Of a stretch of 64,000 bases of DNA, positions 57,386 to 64,000 are shown in pieces. The notes beneath the pieces are model-generated. The model ran no database searches. It worked only from the letters and a program-made list of their open reading frames with translations, and had not been told where the DNA came from. This DNA is from Corynebacterium aurimucosum. Its GTDB lineage: Bacteria > Actinomycetota > Actinomycetes > Mycobacteriales > Mycobacteriaceae. Where the stretch lies: positions 1,302,001 through 1,366,000 of the forward strand of contig NZ_CP047048.1 in assembly GCF_030408555.1 (NCBI RefSeq), in the 5' to 3' direction. How positions within the stretch are numbered: position 1 is the stretch's first letter; every line of letters starts with the position of its first letter. Position numbers and translations under genes: made by a program.

Positions 57386-59074
57386 ATGCGCCACTTCGAC
57401 CGGGAGGTAGTTGTGACGCGTTGGACTCCGAAGGATGTTAAGGATGCTGCTGTTGAGCGAGTGGCTGCGGGCGAGGCAGTTAGCCTGGTCGCGCGTGATG
57501 TCGGTGTGGGCCCTGAAACTGTTTACGGATGGTTGAGGGTAAGAGGTGTCGAACCTCCTGGCAGGCGTGCGAGTCGTCTGCGTGATCCGTTTGTCCGTGA
57601 GGCCGTTGGGTTGGTGTGTGCAGGTATGTCGATCAATCAAGCAGCACAGACTGTTGGATTATCGACTGGCGTGCTTCACAGTAGGTTAAAGAAAGCTGGT
57701 GTAATCGAAGTACGGCCTAGACGCGCCCGCTTGTCACCTGATGAACGTGTCCAGGCCGTGGAGCGAGTGCTTGCTGGTGAGAGCTGTCAGACGGTGGCTG
57801 ATGCGGTCGGTGTGCATCCTTCCACGGTGTATCAGTGGATAAGGAAGCAACGGTATGCGGAATTACGCCGGCAGCGACACCGTCGAACGCCTGATGAGGC
57901 GGTGGTGTCTATGCCAGATACCGGCAAGAAGCTGGGTAAAGATACTGTTATGCCAGCACCGATGAAAGCTCAAGCCATTGATGGATTTCCTAGCGGCGTA
58001 TTCGACAAACACGCCTTAGTAGGGCGTGGTCGCAGGCTTACTGTTGAAGACCGTGTTGCTATTGAAGCGGGATGTCGTGTCGGTGATTCGGCACGTGCTA
58101 TCGCACAGAAAATAAATAGGCACCACAGTGTCGTCGCCCGTGAAATCACCCGTAATGGTTGGAAGATTATCGATGAGGACGGCACAGAGCAGCTGCGGTA
58201 TAACGCCCACAACGCTGCTGTTTCTACTGCTGGTCGGATGGTGCGGCCAAAACTACGCAAGCTCGATGAAAGCCCAACGCTTCGGGGTGTAGTGATCGAT
58301 TGCCTTGCCCGCAGGTGGTCACCTGGGCGCATTAGTGCATGGCTTGAGCATGCTTTCAGCGATGATGAAAGCATGCGTATTTCCCACGAAGCGATCTACA
58401 GTGCCTTATACATTCAAGGTAAAGGCAGCCTGCGAGCCGAGCTTGAAGAAGTCATGAAGACTAAAGACGTACTTATCCGCGGCGGCGCAACACGCAAGAG
58501 TCGTGCCCGAAACGCTGGCGTGTTAACCGGTCGCCCTTGGATCAAAGGTGCTGAGATCACCCACCGCAACCCGGAAGCTGATGACAGGGCTATCCCCGGG
58601 CACTGGGAGGGCGACCTTGTCATTGGTAAAGGCGGCAAAAGCGCACTGATTACCCTAGTAGAGCGCACCAGCCGCTACACCCTGCTTGGACACCTCCCCG
58701 ATGAGCACAGTTCACAAACCGTGGTCGCAACCTTGCAGGACATGGTCAAAGACCTCAACATCGAGCAGCTAAAAACCATCACATGGGACCAAGGGGCAGA
58801 AATGGCTGTCACAGCACAGGTCCAGATCAAAGACGGCTGCCAGGTGTTTTTCTGCGACCCGCACTCACCGTGGCAGAGACCAACCAACGAGAACACCAAC
58901 GGCGAGATCAGGCGCCGGTTCTACAAAAAAGGCACCGACTTTGCCACCGTCACACCCGAACATGTCGCGTGGGTACAAAATGAGCTCAACGAAACACCCC
59001 GACAAATCCTCGGCGGCGCAACCCCACGTGAAATACTTAACGAACTATTCAAGCGTGGCGCATCCACCGCTTGA
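57386..59074 (+). CDS. IS30-family transposase
   Basis: The 562-residue transposase appears intact. The N-terminal 170 residues carry two tandem helix-turn-helix regions (AVSLVARDVGVGPETVYGWL and SCQTVADAVGVHPSTVYQWI) with a further HTH-like stretch between them. A typical IS30 HTH follows (DSARAIAQKINRHHSVVARE). The catalytic core has D410 in GHWEGDLVIG, D468 in TWDQGAEM, and E502 in PTNENTNGEIRRR, giving the DD(33)E spacing of IS30 enzymes. A GTG at 57413, five bases after GGAGG, is an equally good start and would remove nine residues. It probably still works. Confidence 0.95.
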   Translation: MRHFDREVVVTRWTPKDVKDAAVERVAAGEAVSLVARDVGVGPETVYGWLRVRGVEPPGRRASRLRDPFVREAVGLVCAGMSINQAAQTVGLSTGVLHSRLKKAGVIEVRPRRARLSPDERVQAVERVLAGESCQTVADAVGVHPSTVYQWIRKQRYAELRRQRHRRTPDEAVVSMPDTGKKLGKDTVMPAPMKAQAIDGFPSGVFDKHALVGRGRRLTVEDRVAIEAGCRVGDSARAIAQKINRHHSVVAREITRNGWKIIDEDGTEQLRYNAHNAAVSTAGRMVRPKLRKLDESPTLRGVVIDCLARRWSPGRISAWLEHAFSDDESMRISHEAIYSALYIQGKGSLRAELEEVMKTKDVLIRGGATRKSRARNAGVLTGRPWIKGAEITHRNPEADDRAIPGHWEGDLVIGKGGKSALITLVERTSRYTLLGHLPDEHSSQTVVATLQDMVKDLNIEQLKTITWDQGAEMAVTAQVQIKDGCQVFFCDPHSPWQRPTNENTNGEIRRRFYKKGTDFATVTPEHVAWVQNELNETPRQILGGATPREILNELFKRGASTA

Positions 59075-59134
59075 TTCCGCCCAGGTGGGCGTCGCCAAGC
59101 ACTGGCTCACTCAGTAGAGGCGAACAGGAGGTTG

Positions 59135-59152
59135 CGGGATCGAGGTCTGGGG
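59135..59152 (-). repeat. Right terminal inverted repeat of the IS30 element
   Basis: CGGGATCGAGGTCTGGGG is the exact inverted copy of 57340-57357. The flanking genome resumes at 59153. Confidence 0.93.
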
Positions 59153-59229
59153 ATCTATTCGTCAGTGGTGGTTCGCAAGCGATGCTGTGCCTGGGCGCCG
59201 TGCAGTTCGGGTTTAACTGCCCTGGTTGC

Positions 59230-59235
59230 TAGACT
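59230..59235 (+). promoter_or_regulatory. -10 box for a probably leaderless ABC-F transcript
   Basis: TAGACT ends 8 bases before the GTG at 59244, and no ribosome-binding site precedes that codon. It lies 78 bp beyond the end of the insertion sequence, so the native promoter core seems preserved. Confidence 0.5.
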
Positions 59236-59243
59236 GTTTCGAC

Positions 59244-60875
59244 GTGATTGTGACCAATGATTTCGAGGTGCGCGTGGGCGCACGCACGCTTCTCGACGCC
59301 CCCGGCCAGCACCTTCGAGTGCAACCGGGGGATCGTATCGGCTTGGTCGGCCGCAATGGCGCGGGCAAGACGACGACGATGCGCATCCTGGCGGGGGAGA
59401 CCGAGCCCTATGGCGGCTCGGTGACGCGCTCAGGTCCTATTGGTTACCTGCCGCAGGATTCCCGTGAGGGCAATATCGAGCAGACCGCTCGTGAGCGCGT
59501 GCTCTCTGCTCGCGGCTTAGATGAGATCAAGCGCCGCATGGCCAAGCAGCAAGAGCTGATGGAAACCGCCACGGACGATAGGTTCCGCGACAAGGCCATT
59601 CGTAAGTTCTCCCGTCTGGAGGAGGAGTACCACACGTTAGGTGGCTACGAGGCAGACTCCGAGTGCGCCCAGATCTGCGACAACTTGGGCCTGCCGCAGC
59701 GCGTGCTCGACCAGCAGCTTAAGACGCTGTCCGGCGGTCAGCGCCGCCGAGTGGAGCTGGCGCAGATTCTCTTCGCAGCTTCGGCTGGGTCAGGCAAGTC
59801 CCAGACCACGCTGCTTCTCGACGAGCCCACGAACCACCTCGACGCGGATTCGATTACGTGGTTGCGCGGCTTCTTATCCAAGCACGAGGGTGGCCTCGTG
59901 ATGATTTCCCACGACGTCGACCTGCTGGAAGCCGTCTGCAACAAGGTCTGGTTCCTTGATGCCGTGCGCGCCGAAGCAGACGTCTACAACATGGGCTTTA
60001 AGAAGTACCTTGATGCTCGCGCCACCGATGAGGCACGCCGCCGCCGCGAGCGCGCCAACGCGGAGAAGAAAGCCGCAGCACTACACAAGCAAGCCGCCAA
60101 GTTGGGAGCGAAGGCCACGAAGGCCGCCGCCGCCAAGCAGATGCTGCACCGTGCTGAGCGCATGATGAACGAGCTGGATGATGTTCGCGTGGCCGATAAG
60201 GTAGCCCACATTAAGTTCCCGGAACCAGCTCCCTGCGGCAAGACTCCGATGAACGCCAAGGGCCTGACCAAGATGTACGGTTCGCTGGAGGTTTTTGCCG
60301 GCGTCGATTTGGCCATCGACAAGGGCTCCCGCGTGGTTGTGCTGGGCTATAACGGTGCCGGCAAGACGACTCTGCTTAAGCTTCTGGCGGGCGTGGAGCG
60401 CACCGATGGCGAGGGCGGCATCGTCTCCGGCCACGGCCTGCGCATCGGCTACTTTGCGCAGGAGCATGACAACATCGACCCAGACAAGACCGTGTGGGAA
60501 AATACCATCGAGGCCTGTCCTGATGCTGGCCAGCAGGATTTGCGTGGACTGCTGGGTGCCTTCATGTTCTCCGGTGACAAGTTGGAGCAACCCGCCGGAA
60601 CGCTCTCCGGTGGTGAGAAAACCCGACTGTCGCTGGCAACGCTGGTGTCCTCGCGTGCCAACGTGCTGCTTCTCGACGAGCCTACAAACAACCTCGACCC
60701 ACAGTCCCGCGAGCAGGTGCTCGATGCCCTAGGCACCTACACCGGCGCCGTGGTCTTGGTTACCCACGACCCGGGTGCGGTCAAGGCGCTCAACCCGGAA
60801 CGCGTCATCATCATGCCGGACGGCGATGAGGATTTGTGGAACGACGAGTACATGGAAATCGTGGAGCTAGCCTAA
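59244..60875 (+). CDS. ABC-F family ATP-binding protein
   Basis: ABC-F proteins have two fused ABC domains and no membrane part; most act on ribosomes. The 543-residue product begins with VIVTNDFEVRVGARTLLDAP. Domain 1 has Walker A GRNGAGKTTTMRIL and the signature LSGGQRRRVELAQI, then a basic, coiled linker (about 255-300, Arg/Lys/Ala-rich). Domain 2 has GYNGAGKTTLLKLL, LSGGEKTRLSLATL and LLLDEPTNNLDP. The frame extends upstream to a TTG at 59226, but the GTG at 59244 fits the family N-terminus and the leaderless promoter. Whether it acts in translation or antibiotic protection is unknown. Confidence 0.94.
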   Translation: MIVTNDFEVRVGARTLLDAPGQHLRVQPGDRIGLVGRNGAGKTTTMRILAGETEPYGGSVTRSGPIGYLPQDSREGNIEQTARERVLSARGLDEIKRRMAKQQELMETATDDRFRDKAIRKFSRLEEEYHTLGGYEADSECAQICDNLGLPQRVLDQQLKTLSGGQRRRVELAQILFAASAGSGKSQTTLLLDEPTNHLDADSITWLRGFLSKHEGGLVMISHDVDLLEAVCNKVWFLDAVRAEADVYNMGFKKYLDARATDEARRRRERANAEKKAAALHKQAAKLGAKATKAAAAKQMLHRAERMMNELDDVRVADKVAHIKFPEPAPCGKTPMNAKGLTKMYGSLEVFAGVDLAIDKGSRVVVLGYNGAGKTTLLKLLAGVERTDGEGGIVSGHGLRIGYFAQEHDNIDPDKTVWENTIEACPDAGQQDLRGLLGAFMFSGDKLEQPAGTLSGGEKTRLSLATLVSSRANVLLLDEPTNNLDPQSREQVLDALGTYTGAVVLVTHDPGAVKALNPERVIIMPDGDEDLWNDEYMEIVELA

Positions 60876-61039
60876 AGACTATTTCCCAAATATAGCTCTG
60901 TCCTGATTCTGCTTCCTGCGCTAGACTCGGGCTCACAACCACACCGCTCAAGACTCTTCTCTTGGGTCCTTCCGCTTCCCACGCACAGGGTCTAGAAGTG
61001 GTAAGACCCCTTCGCGCCGCCGCTGGAGAGGAAGAGACC

Positions 61040-61777
61040 ATGAGCACCGCCGCGACCCTAGATTCCGTCATCGAACCTTTGCTCACCGGATTGGTGAGCA
61101 AGCGCCCTGAAGTACGAGTGGACTGGGCCTATACCGAATTGAAAGAAGGCATTGAGTCAGGCCAGTGGAACAGCCATCTCGGCCAGATTCGGGAGCGCCT
61201 CACCGGTTACCTGCGTACAGGCAAGGTGTGGACCAAGGCTTTGTCCGCTCAGTTGCTGAATGTGCTCGCGGAAGCAGGCCACTTCCACTACGAGGACTAC
61301 CTCACCTTCCGCGCGTGGTATGTCACAGAGGAGGACACACGCGGCATCGTCAAAGACATTGGTCCTATCATGGCCGTCGGCTACGGCGCTGACTACGTAG
61401 AAACCTGTGTTCGCATAGGAATGATCCCGGCTGTCGAAGGTGCGGCGATCATCTCGTGCCGCCTTCGCGCGCCCGGAGGAGTGTGGCATGACGATGAGAG
61501 CATCCGCTTAGCGCGTGCGGCCTGCACCACGATTGCCAAGAGTACCTCGCCGCATATCCTCGAAATTTGGACCGAACGGCTGAGCACTACCGTGCTCACC
61601 GAAGGCATTCGCAACAATAACCGTGCCGTAGTCGAAAATTTCGCCCACTTTCTTACGGCCACAGCTGACATGGTCCGCAGTGAACCGGAGAAGTGGGGAA
61701 TTGACGCTGAACGTGCGGATCTCGTGTTGCCGATGATTGCGGAGATTGAAGAAGAACTTCGCAACGCCAGTAATTAG
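61040..61777 (+). CDS. Conserved-looking hypothetical protein, all-helical
   Basis: I do not recognise this 245-residue protein. It starts at the ATG at 61040 after GAGGAAG; the frame is open further upstream but without likeness to protein. It is soluble and mostly helical, with no signal or membrane segment. Segments such as PLLTGLVSKRPEVRVDWAYT and LSAQLLNVLAEAGHFHYEDY look like repeat-type helical pairs, which hints at a scaffold fold rather than an enzyme. A TAGACT box at 60922-60927 may be its promoter. Its TAG overlaps the stop of the convergent gene by 3-4 bases. Confidence 0.75.
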   Translation: MSTAATLDSVIEPLLTGLVSKRPEVRVDWAYTELKEGIESGQWNSHLGQIRERLTGYLRTGKVWTKALSAQLLNVLAEAGHFHYEDYLTFRAWYVTEEDTRGIVKDIGPIMAVGYGADYVETCVRIGMIPAVEGAAIISCRLRAPGGVWHDDESIRLARAACTTIAKSTSPHILEIWTERLSTTVLTEGIRNNNRAVVENFAHFLTATADMVRSEPEKWGIDAERADLVLPMIAEIEEELRNASN

Positions 61778-62367
61778 CAAGAAATAGCACCATAAAAGCG
61801 CACCTTCGTTACCTCCTTTGGGTGAGCGCACTGCCATGGGTAGCGGTCCGGTGATGCCTGGACGGGTTCACTGAGGTCAAGGATGGTATCGGTACCAGCT
61901 GGGCCACCTACAGTTAGTTCACCTTTGTTTATAACAACCGCTGATTCGAATGTTCGGTCTGCCCGCCTGCTACGGACAAGAACCATCGGTACCTTAACGA
62001 AGACAGTTTTTCCGCGCCGCAAAACCGTGAGTTCGTCGGTGACATAGCTAGGTCGAATACGTTCGGCAGCGATCAAGCCCCACACAAAAATAATGGCCCA
62101 CAGCGACAACACTAACGCCAGAATTCGTAGAACGCCCACAGGGAGTAGAAAGTGAACGGCCACCATTTCAACCACCAGCACCGCAGTGACGAAGCCGAGC
62201 ATCTGTAGCCTGCCCGGAGGGTGGGGAAGTGCCACCGCTCCGGCGGGGACCAACGTCTGGCCCCGCATCCAGCGCCACAGATCGTGGTAGAGGCCCAATT
62301 CATATTTGGCTAGGCGAAATCCAGGATGTTTCTCCACAAATCGCCAGATACTAGCCACCTGAGCCAC
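61774..62367 (-). CDS. Hypothetical membrane protein with two transmembrane helices
   Basis: This 197-residue protein of unknown function has a polar N-terminus of about 55 residues, two adjacent membrane helices (about 57-76, LGFVTAVLVVEMVAVHFLLP, and 78-100), and a C-terminal soluble domain of about 95 residues rich in beta-type segments. The layout resembles small PH-like or photosystem-assembly-like membrane proteins, but no motif decides. It overlaps the MerR gene by 17 bp, so the two are co-expressed and probably functionally linked. Confidence 0.75.
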   Translation of the reverse strand: MAQVASIWRFVEKHPGFRLAKYELGLYHDLWRWMRGQTLVPAGAVALPHPPGRLQMLGFVTAVLVVEMVAVHFLLPVGVLRILALVLSLWAIIFVWGLIAAERIRPSYVTDELTVLRRGKTVFVKVPMVLVRSRRADRTFESAVVINKGELTVGGPAGTDTILDLSEPVQASPDRYPWQCAHPKEVTKVRFYGAISC

Positions 62368-63040
62368 CTACCAAAGCTTTGAGCGCTACACCTTGCGCAC
62401 CAGTAGTCGGAGCATCAGCCACGGTCAGCGGAGCGTTACCAGGTCGCAAGGTGGGATAGATTCCTCGCATCAACCCGTGTTCCCCCAGGTAGCGCATCTT
62501 CTCGATGATACGCGCGACCTCACAATCATGCGGAGACAGCGAGCCAAGCTCTCGCCACAACATTTCAGCCTCGCGGAGAGCTGCAAGGCAATGGTCGTCG
62601 GCGAGGTTCTGTCGTAGCTGTTTCCAGGTGGCTGATGTAGCGACTCCGGTAAGTGCAATGAGATCCCAGGAATCCAGTTCGAGTTGAAGCATTGCCGGAT
62701 CCTCGATGACCTGGCTGAGGGAGTCACGGATATCCTCTGGTGTCCCTTTGGGGGCTTGAGAAAGGGCACGCAAACGTTCTCGCTGCTGTTGCAGCCGAGC
62801 AATGCGCTCATCCAGCATGTTAAACGAGCGCTCGACCGCATCAGGAGATGAGACATCAGCGACGGGAACGCCGGCGTCGATAAGCACACGCGCTCGCAGC
62901 ACCGAAGCCAGGTCAGACACAGAATAGTCGCGATAGTTTCCGCTGGTGCGTGCGGGTTCAGGAACCGCGCCCGTTTCGTGCAAATGGCGCACGGAGCGCA
63001 CTGAGCAACCAGCGACCGCGGCGACGTCCGATATCTTCAT
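62351..63040 (-). CDS. MerR-family transcriptional regulator
   Basis: The 229-residue regulator has the N-terminal winged HTH MKISDVAAVAGCSVRSVRHL, then HETGAVPEPARTSGNYRDYS and the second half VSDLASVLRARVLIDAGVPV. A dimerisation coiled coil follows (about 75-95, LDERIARLQQQRERLRAL). The C-terminal 120 residues are helical and probably bind a ligand that I cannot name; no metal-binding cysteine cluster is present. It is the first gene of a two-gene unit with a membrane protein, and its promoter carries a perfect inverted repeat, so autoregulation is likely. The TAGCTT box ends 6 bases before the ATG, suggesting a leaderless mRNA. Confidence 0.92.
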   Translation of the reverse strand: MKISDVAAVAGCSVRSVRHLHETGAVPEPARTSGNYRDYSVSDLASVLRARVLIDAGVPVADVSSPDAVERSFNMLDERIARLQQQRERLRALSQAPKGTPEDIRDSLSQVIEDPAMLQLELDSWDLIALTGVATSATWKQLRQNLADDHCLAALREAEMLWRELGSLSPHDCEVARIIEKMRYLGEHGLMRGIYPTLRPGNAPLTVADAPTTGAQGVALKALVGGSGG

Positions 63041-63046
63041 AGGATA

Positions 63047-63077
63047 AAGCTAAACCCTCACATTGTGTGAGGGTCGA
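63047..63077 (-). promoter_or_regulatory. MerR-type promoter with inverted-repeat operator
   Basis: On the minus strand TCGACC (63072-63077) and TAGCTT (63047-63052) are separated by 19 bases, the stretched spacing typical of MerR-activated promoters. A perfect inverted repeat, ACCCTCACA-TTG-TGTGAGGGT (63054-63074), fills the spacer. The merR ATG follows 6 bases after the -10 box. The neighbouring MerR protein is the obvious binder. Confidence 0.8.
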
Positions 63078-63112
63078 GTGCTCGGTGCGCATTGCTCCGT
63101 GTGGCGTTTGCC

Positions 63113-64000
63113 TTAGTTGCGGAAACCGTGTACCGGCGCCGGGATGAAGCCACCGCGGTTGATGAAGGTGGAGTTGCCCACGTCATTAACCGGGATGACC
63201 GGGGCGTAGCCCAGGAGGCCACCAAAGTTGACCTCGTCGCCAGCCTTGGTGCCTGGAGCAGGGATGACGCGCACGGCGGTTGTCTTATGGTTCATCACGC
63301 CAATGGCGGCTTCGTCCGCGATCATGCCGGCGATGGTCTCCGCAGAGGTATCGCCCGGAATGGCGATCATGTCCAAGCCCACAGAGCAGATCGAGGTCAT
63401 GGCCTCCAGCTTGTCGATGGAGATAGTGCCAGAGCGCACCGCATCGATCATGCCCTTGTCTTCAGAGACCGGGATGAAGGAACCGGACAGACCACCCACG
63501 CGGGAGCAGGCCATCATGCCGCCCTTCTTGACGGCGTCGTTAAGCAACGCGAGCGCTGCCGTGGTCCCGTGCGTGCCCACCTGATCCAGCCCCATGTGCT
63601 CCAGGATGTGTGCGACGGAGTCACCCAGTTCCGCGGTGGGAGCAAGCGAGAGGTCAATGATGCCAAAGGGGACACCGAGGCGCTGAGAAGCCATGGAACC
63701 CACGAGCTGGCCGGCGCGTGTTACCTTGAAGGCTGCCTTCTTGACTTCCTCGGCGACCTCATTGAGGGTGGCTCCCTCAAGGGAGCCGAGCGCGCGATCG
63801 ACGACACCGGGTCCGGATACGCCAACAGAAACCACGCAGTCCGGCTCCTCAATACCGTGGAAAGCGCCGGCCATGAAGGGGTTATCGCCCACGGAGTTGG
63901 AGAAGATCACGAGCTTGGCGCAACCGATAGCGCTGCGGTCCTTGGTCAGCTCGGCTGCTTCCTTGATGATGCGTCCCATCTGGGCCGCGGCATTCATGTT
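63113..64000 (-). CDS. UPF0210 (DUF711) family protein, 5'-truncated by the window edge
   Basis: This is the C-terminal two thirds of a UPF0210 protein; the family is about 450 residues long and 296 are visible. The frame stays open to the window end, and the methionine at 63997 is internal. Landmarks are [84 protein letters not shown] and the C-terminal [15 protein letters not shown]. Relatives are sometimes annotated as PFL-like proteins and often follow a small ACT-domain gene, which would lie outside the window. The function is not established. Confidence 0.92.
   Translation of the reverse strand, partial: NMNAAAQMGRIIKEAAELTKDRSAIGCAKLVIFSNSVGDNPFMAGAFHGIEEPDCVVSVGVSGPGVVDRALGSLEGATLNEVAEEVKKAAFKVTRAGQLVGSMASQRLGVPFGIIDLSLAPTAELGDSVAHILEHMGLDQVGTHGTTAALALLNDAVKKGGMMACSRVGGLSGSFIPVSEDKGMIDAVRSGTISIDKLEAMTSICSVGLDMIAIPGDTSAETIAGMIADEAAIGVMNHKTTAVRVIPAPGTKAGDEVNFGGLLGYAPVIPVNDVGNSTFINRGGFIPAPVHGFRN

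Larger units (their letters stand above)
57340..59152 (+). mobile_element. IS30-family insertion sequence, about 1.8 kb, complete
   Basis: The element is bounded by perfect 18-bp inverted repeats, with one intact transposase between them that fills most of its length. Its 1813-bp size is longer than classical IS30 (about 1.2 kb) because of the extended N-terminus of the transposase. No matching target duplication of 2-5 bp is visible in the flanks (CAAAG on the left, ATCTA on the right). It lies between the suf terminator and the ABC-F gene promoter, so neither unit is interrupted. Confidence 0.92.

Overview
The window is a 64 kb stretch of actinobacterial chromosome, almost certainly from a Corynebacterium. 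The evidence is its gene order: pyrR-pyrB-pyrC-carA-carB-pyrF, mihF-gmk-rpoZ-coaBC-metK-priA, def-fmt-rsmB-rpe-rib genes, uvrC-rapZ-yvcK-whiA, gap-pgk-tpiA-secG, tkt-tal-zwf-opcA-pgl, ctaB/ctaA, mptB and sufRBDCSUT. As I recall it, this matches the C. glutamicum cg1759-cg1818 region. Other support comes from frequent GTG and TTG starts, mIHF, OpcA, MptB, a helicase-less PriA and a McbR-type operator. The species is not C. glutamicum: ppc is missing between tpiA and secG and an IS30 element has been added. I cannot name the species.

Layout. 1-770 is the 3' part of a PPK2 polyphosphate kinase. 774-4277 (minus) is a tight five-gene operon: an SRPBCC-epimerase fusion followed by four small YbjN-like proteins arranged as an A-B-A-B duplicated pair. 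4438-12907 is the pyrimidine operon behind a PyrR-type RNA hairpin. 13178-19233 carries the nucleoid factor mIHF, guanylate kinase, RNA polymerase omega, CoaBC, SAM synthetase (metK, with a McbR operator inside its promoter) and PriA. 19329-26793 holds N-terminal formyl-methionine handling (def, fmt), rRNA methylation and riboflavin synthesis. 26867-32727 is a PH-domain membrane protein, uvrC, rapZ, yvcK and whiA, with a strikingly structured leader before whiA. 33219-36929 is lower glycolysis plus secG. 37045-43724 (minus) is the pentose phosphate operon. 44014-50717 contains heme O and heme A synthesis (ctaB, ctaA), a quinone oxidoreductase, an ABC exporter and the mannosyltransferase MptB. 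50856-57198 is the SUF iron-sulfur operon with its repressor. 57340-59152 is a complete IS30-family insertion sequence. 59244-64000 has an ABC-F protein, two unknown proteins, a MerR regulator with a classic MerR-type promoter, and the end of a UPF0210 gene.

Nearly everything is housekeeping, so the interesting signals are mostly between genes. They are: the whiA leader with mutually exclusive helices; the PyrR hairpin; the McbR, SufR and MerR operators; and a series of TAnnnT boxes placed 6-8 nt before start codons, which suggest leaderless mRNAs. In two of those (priA, ribBA) the stop codon of the preceding gene is the first half of the -10 box. The most novel protein-level feature is the A-B-A-B YbjN operon. 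I saw no CRISPR array, tRNA or rRNA gene, prophage or toxin-antitoxin locus.
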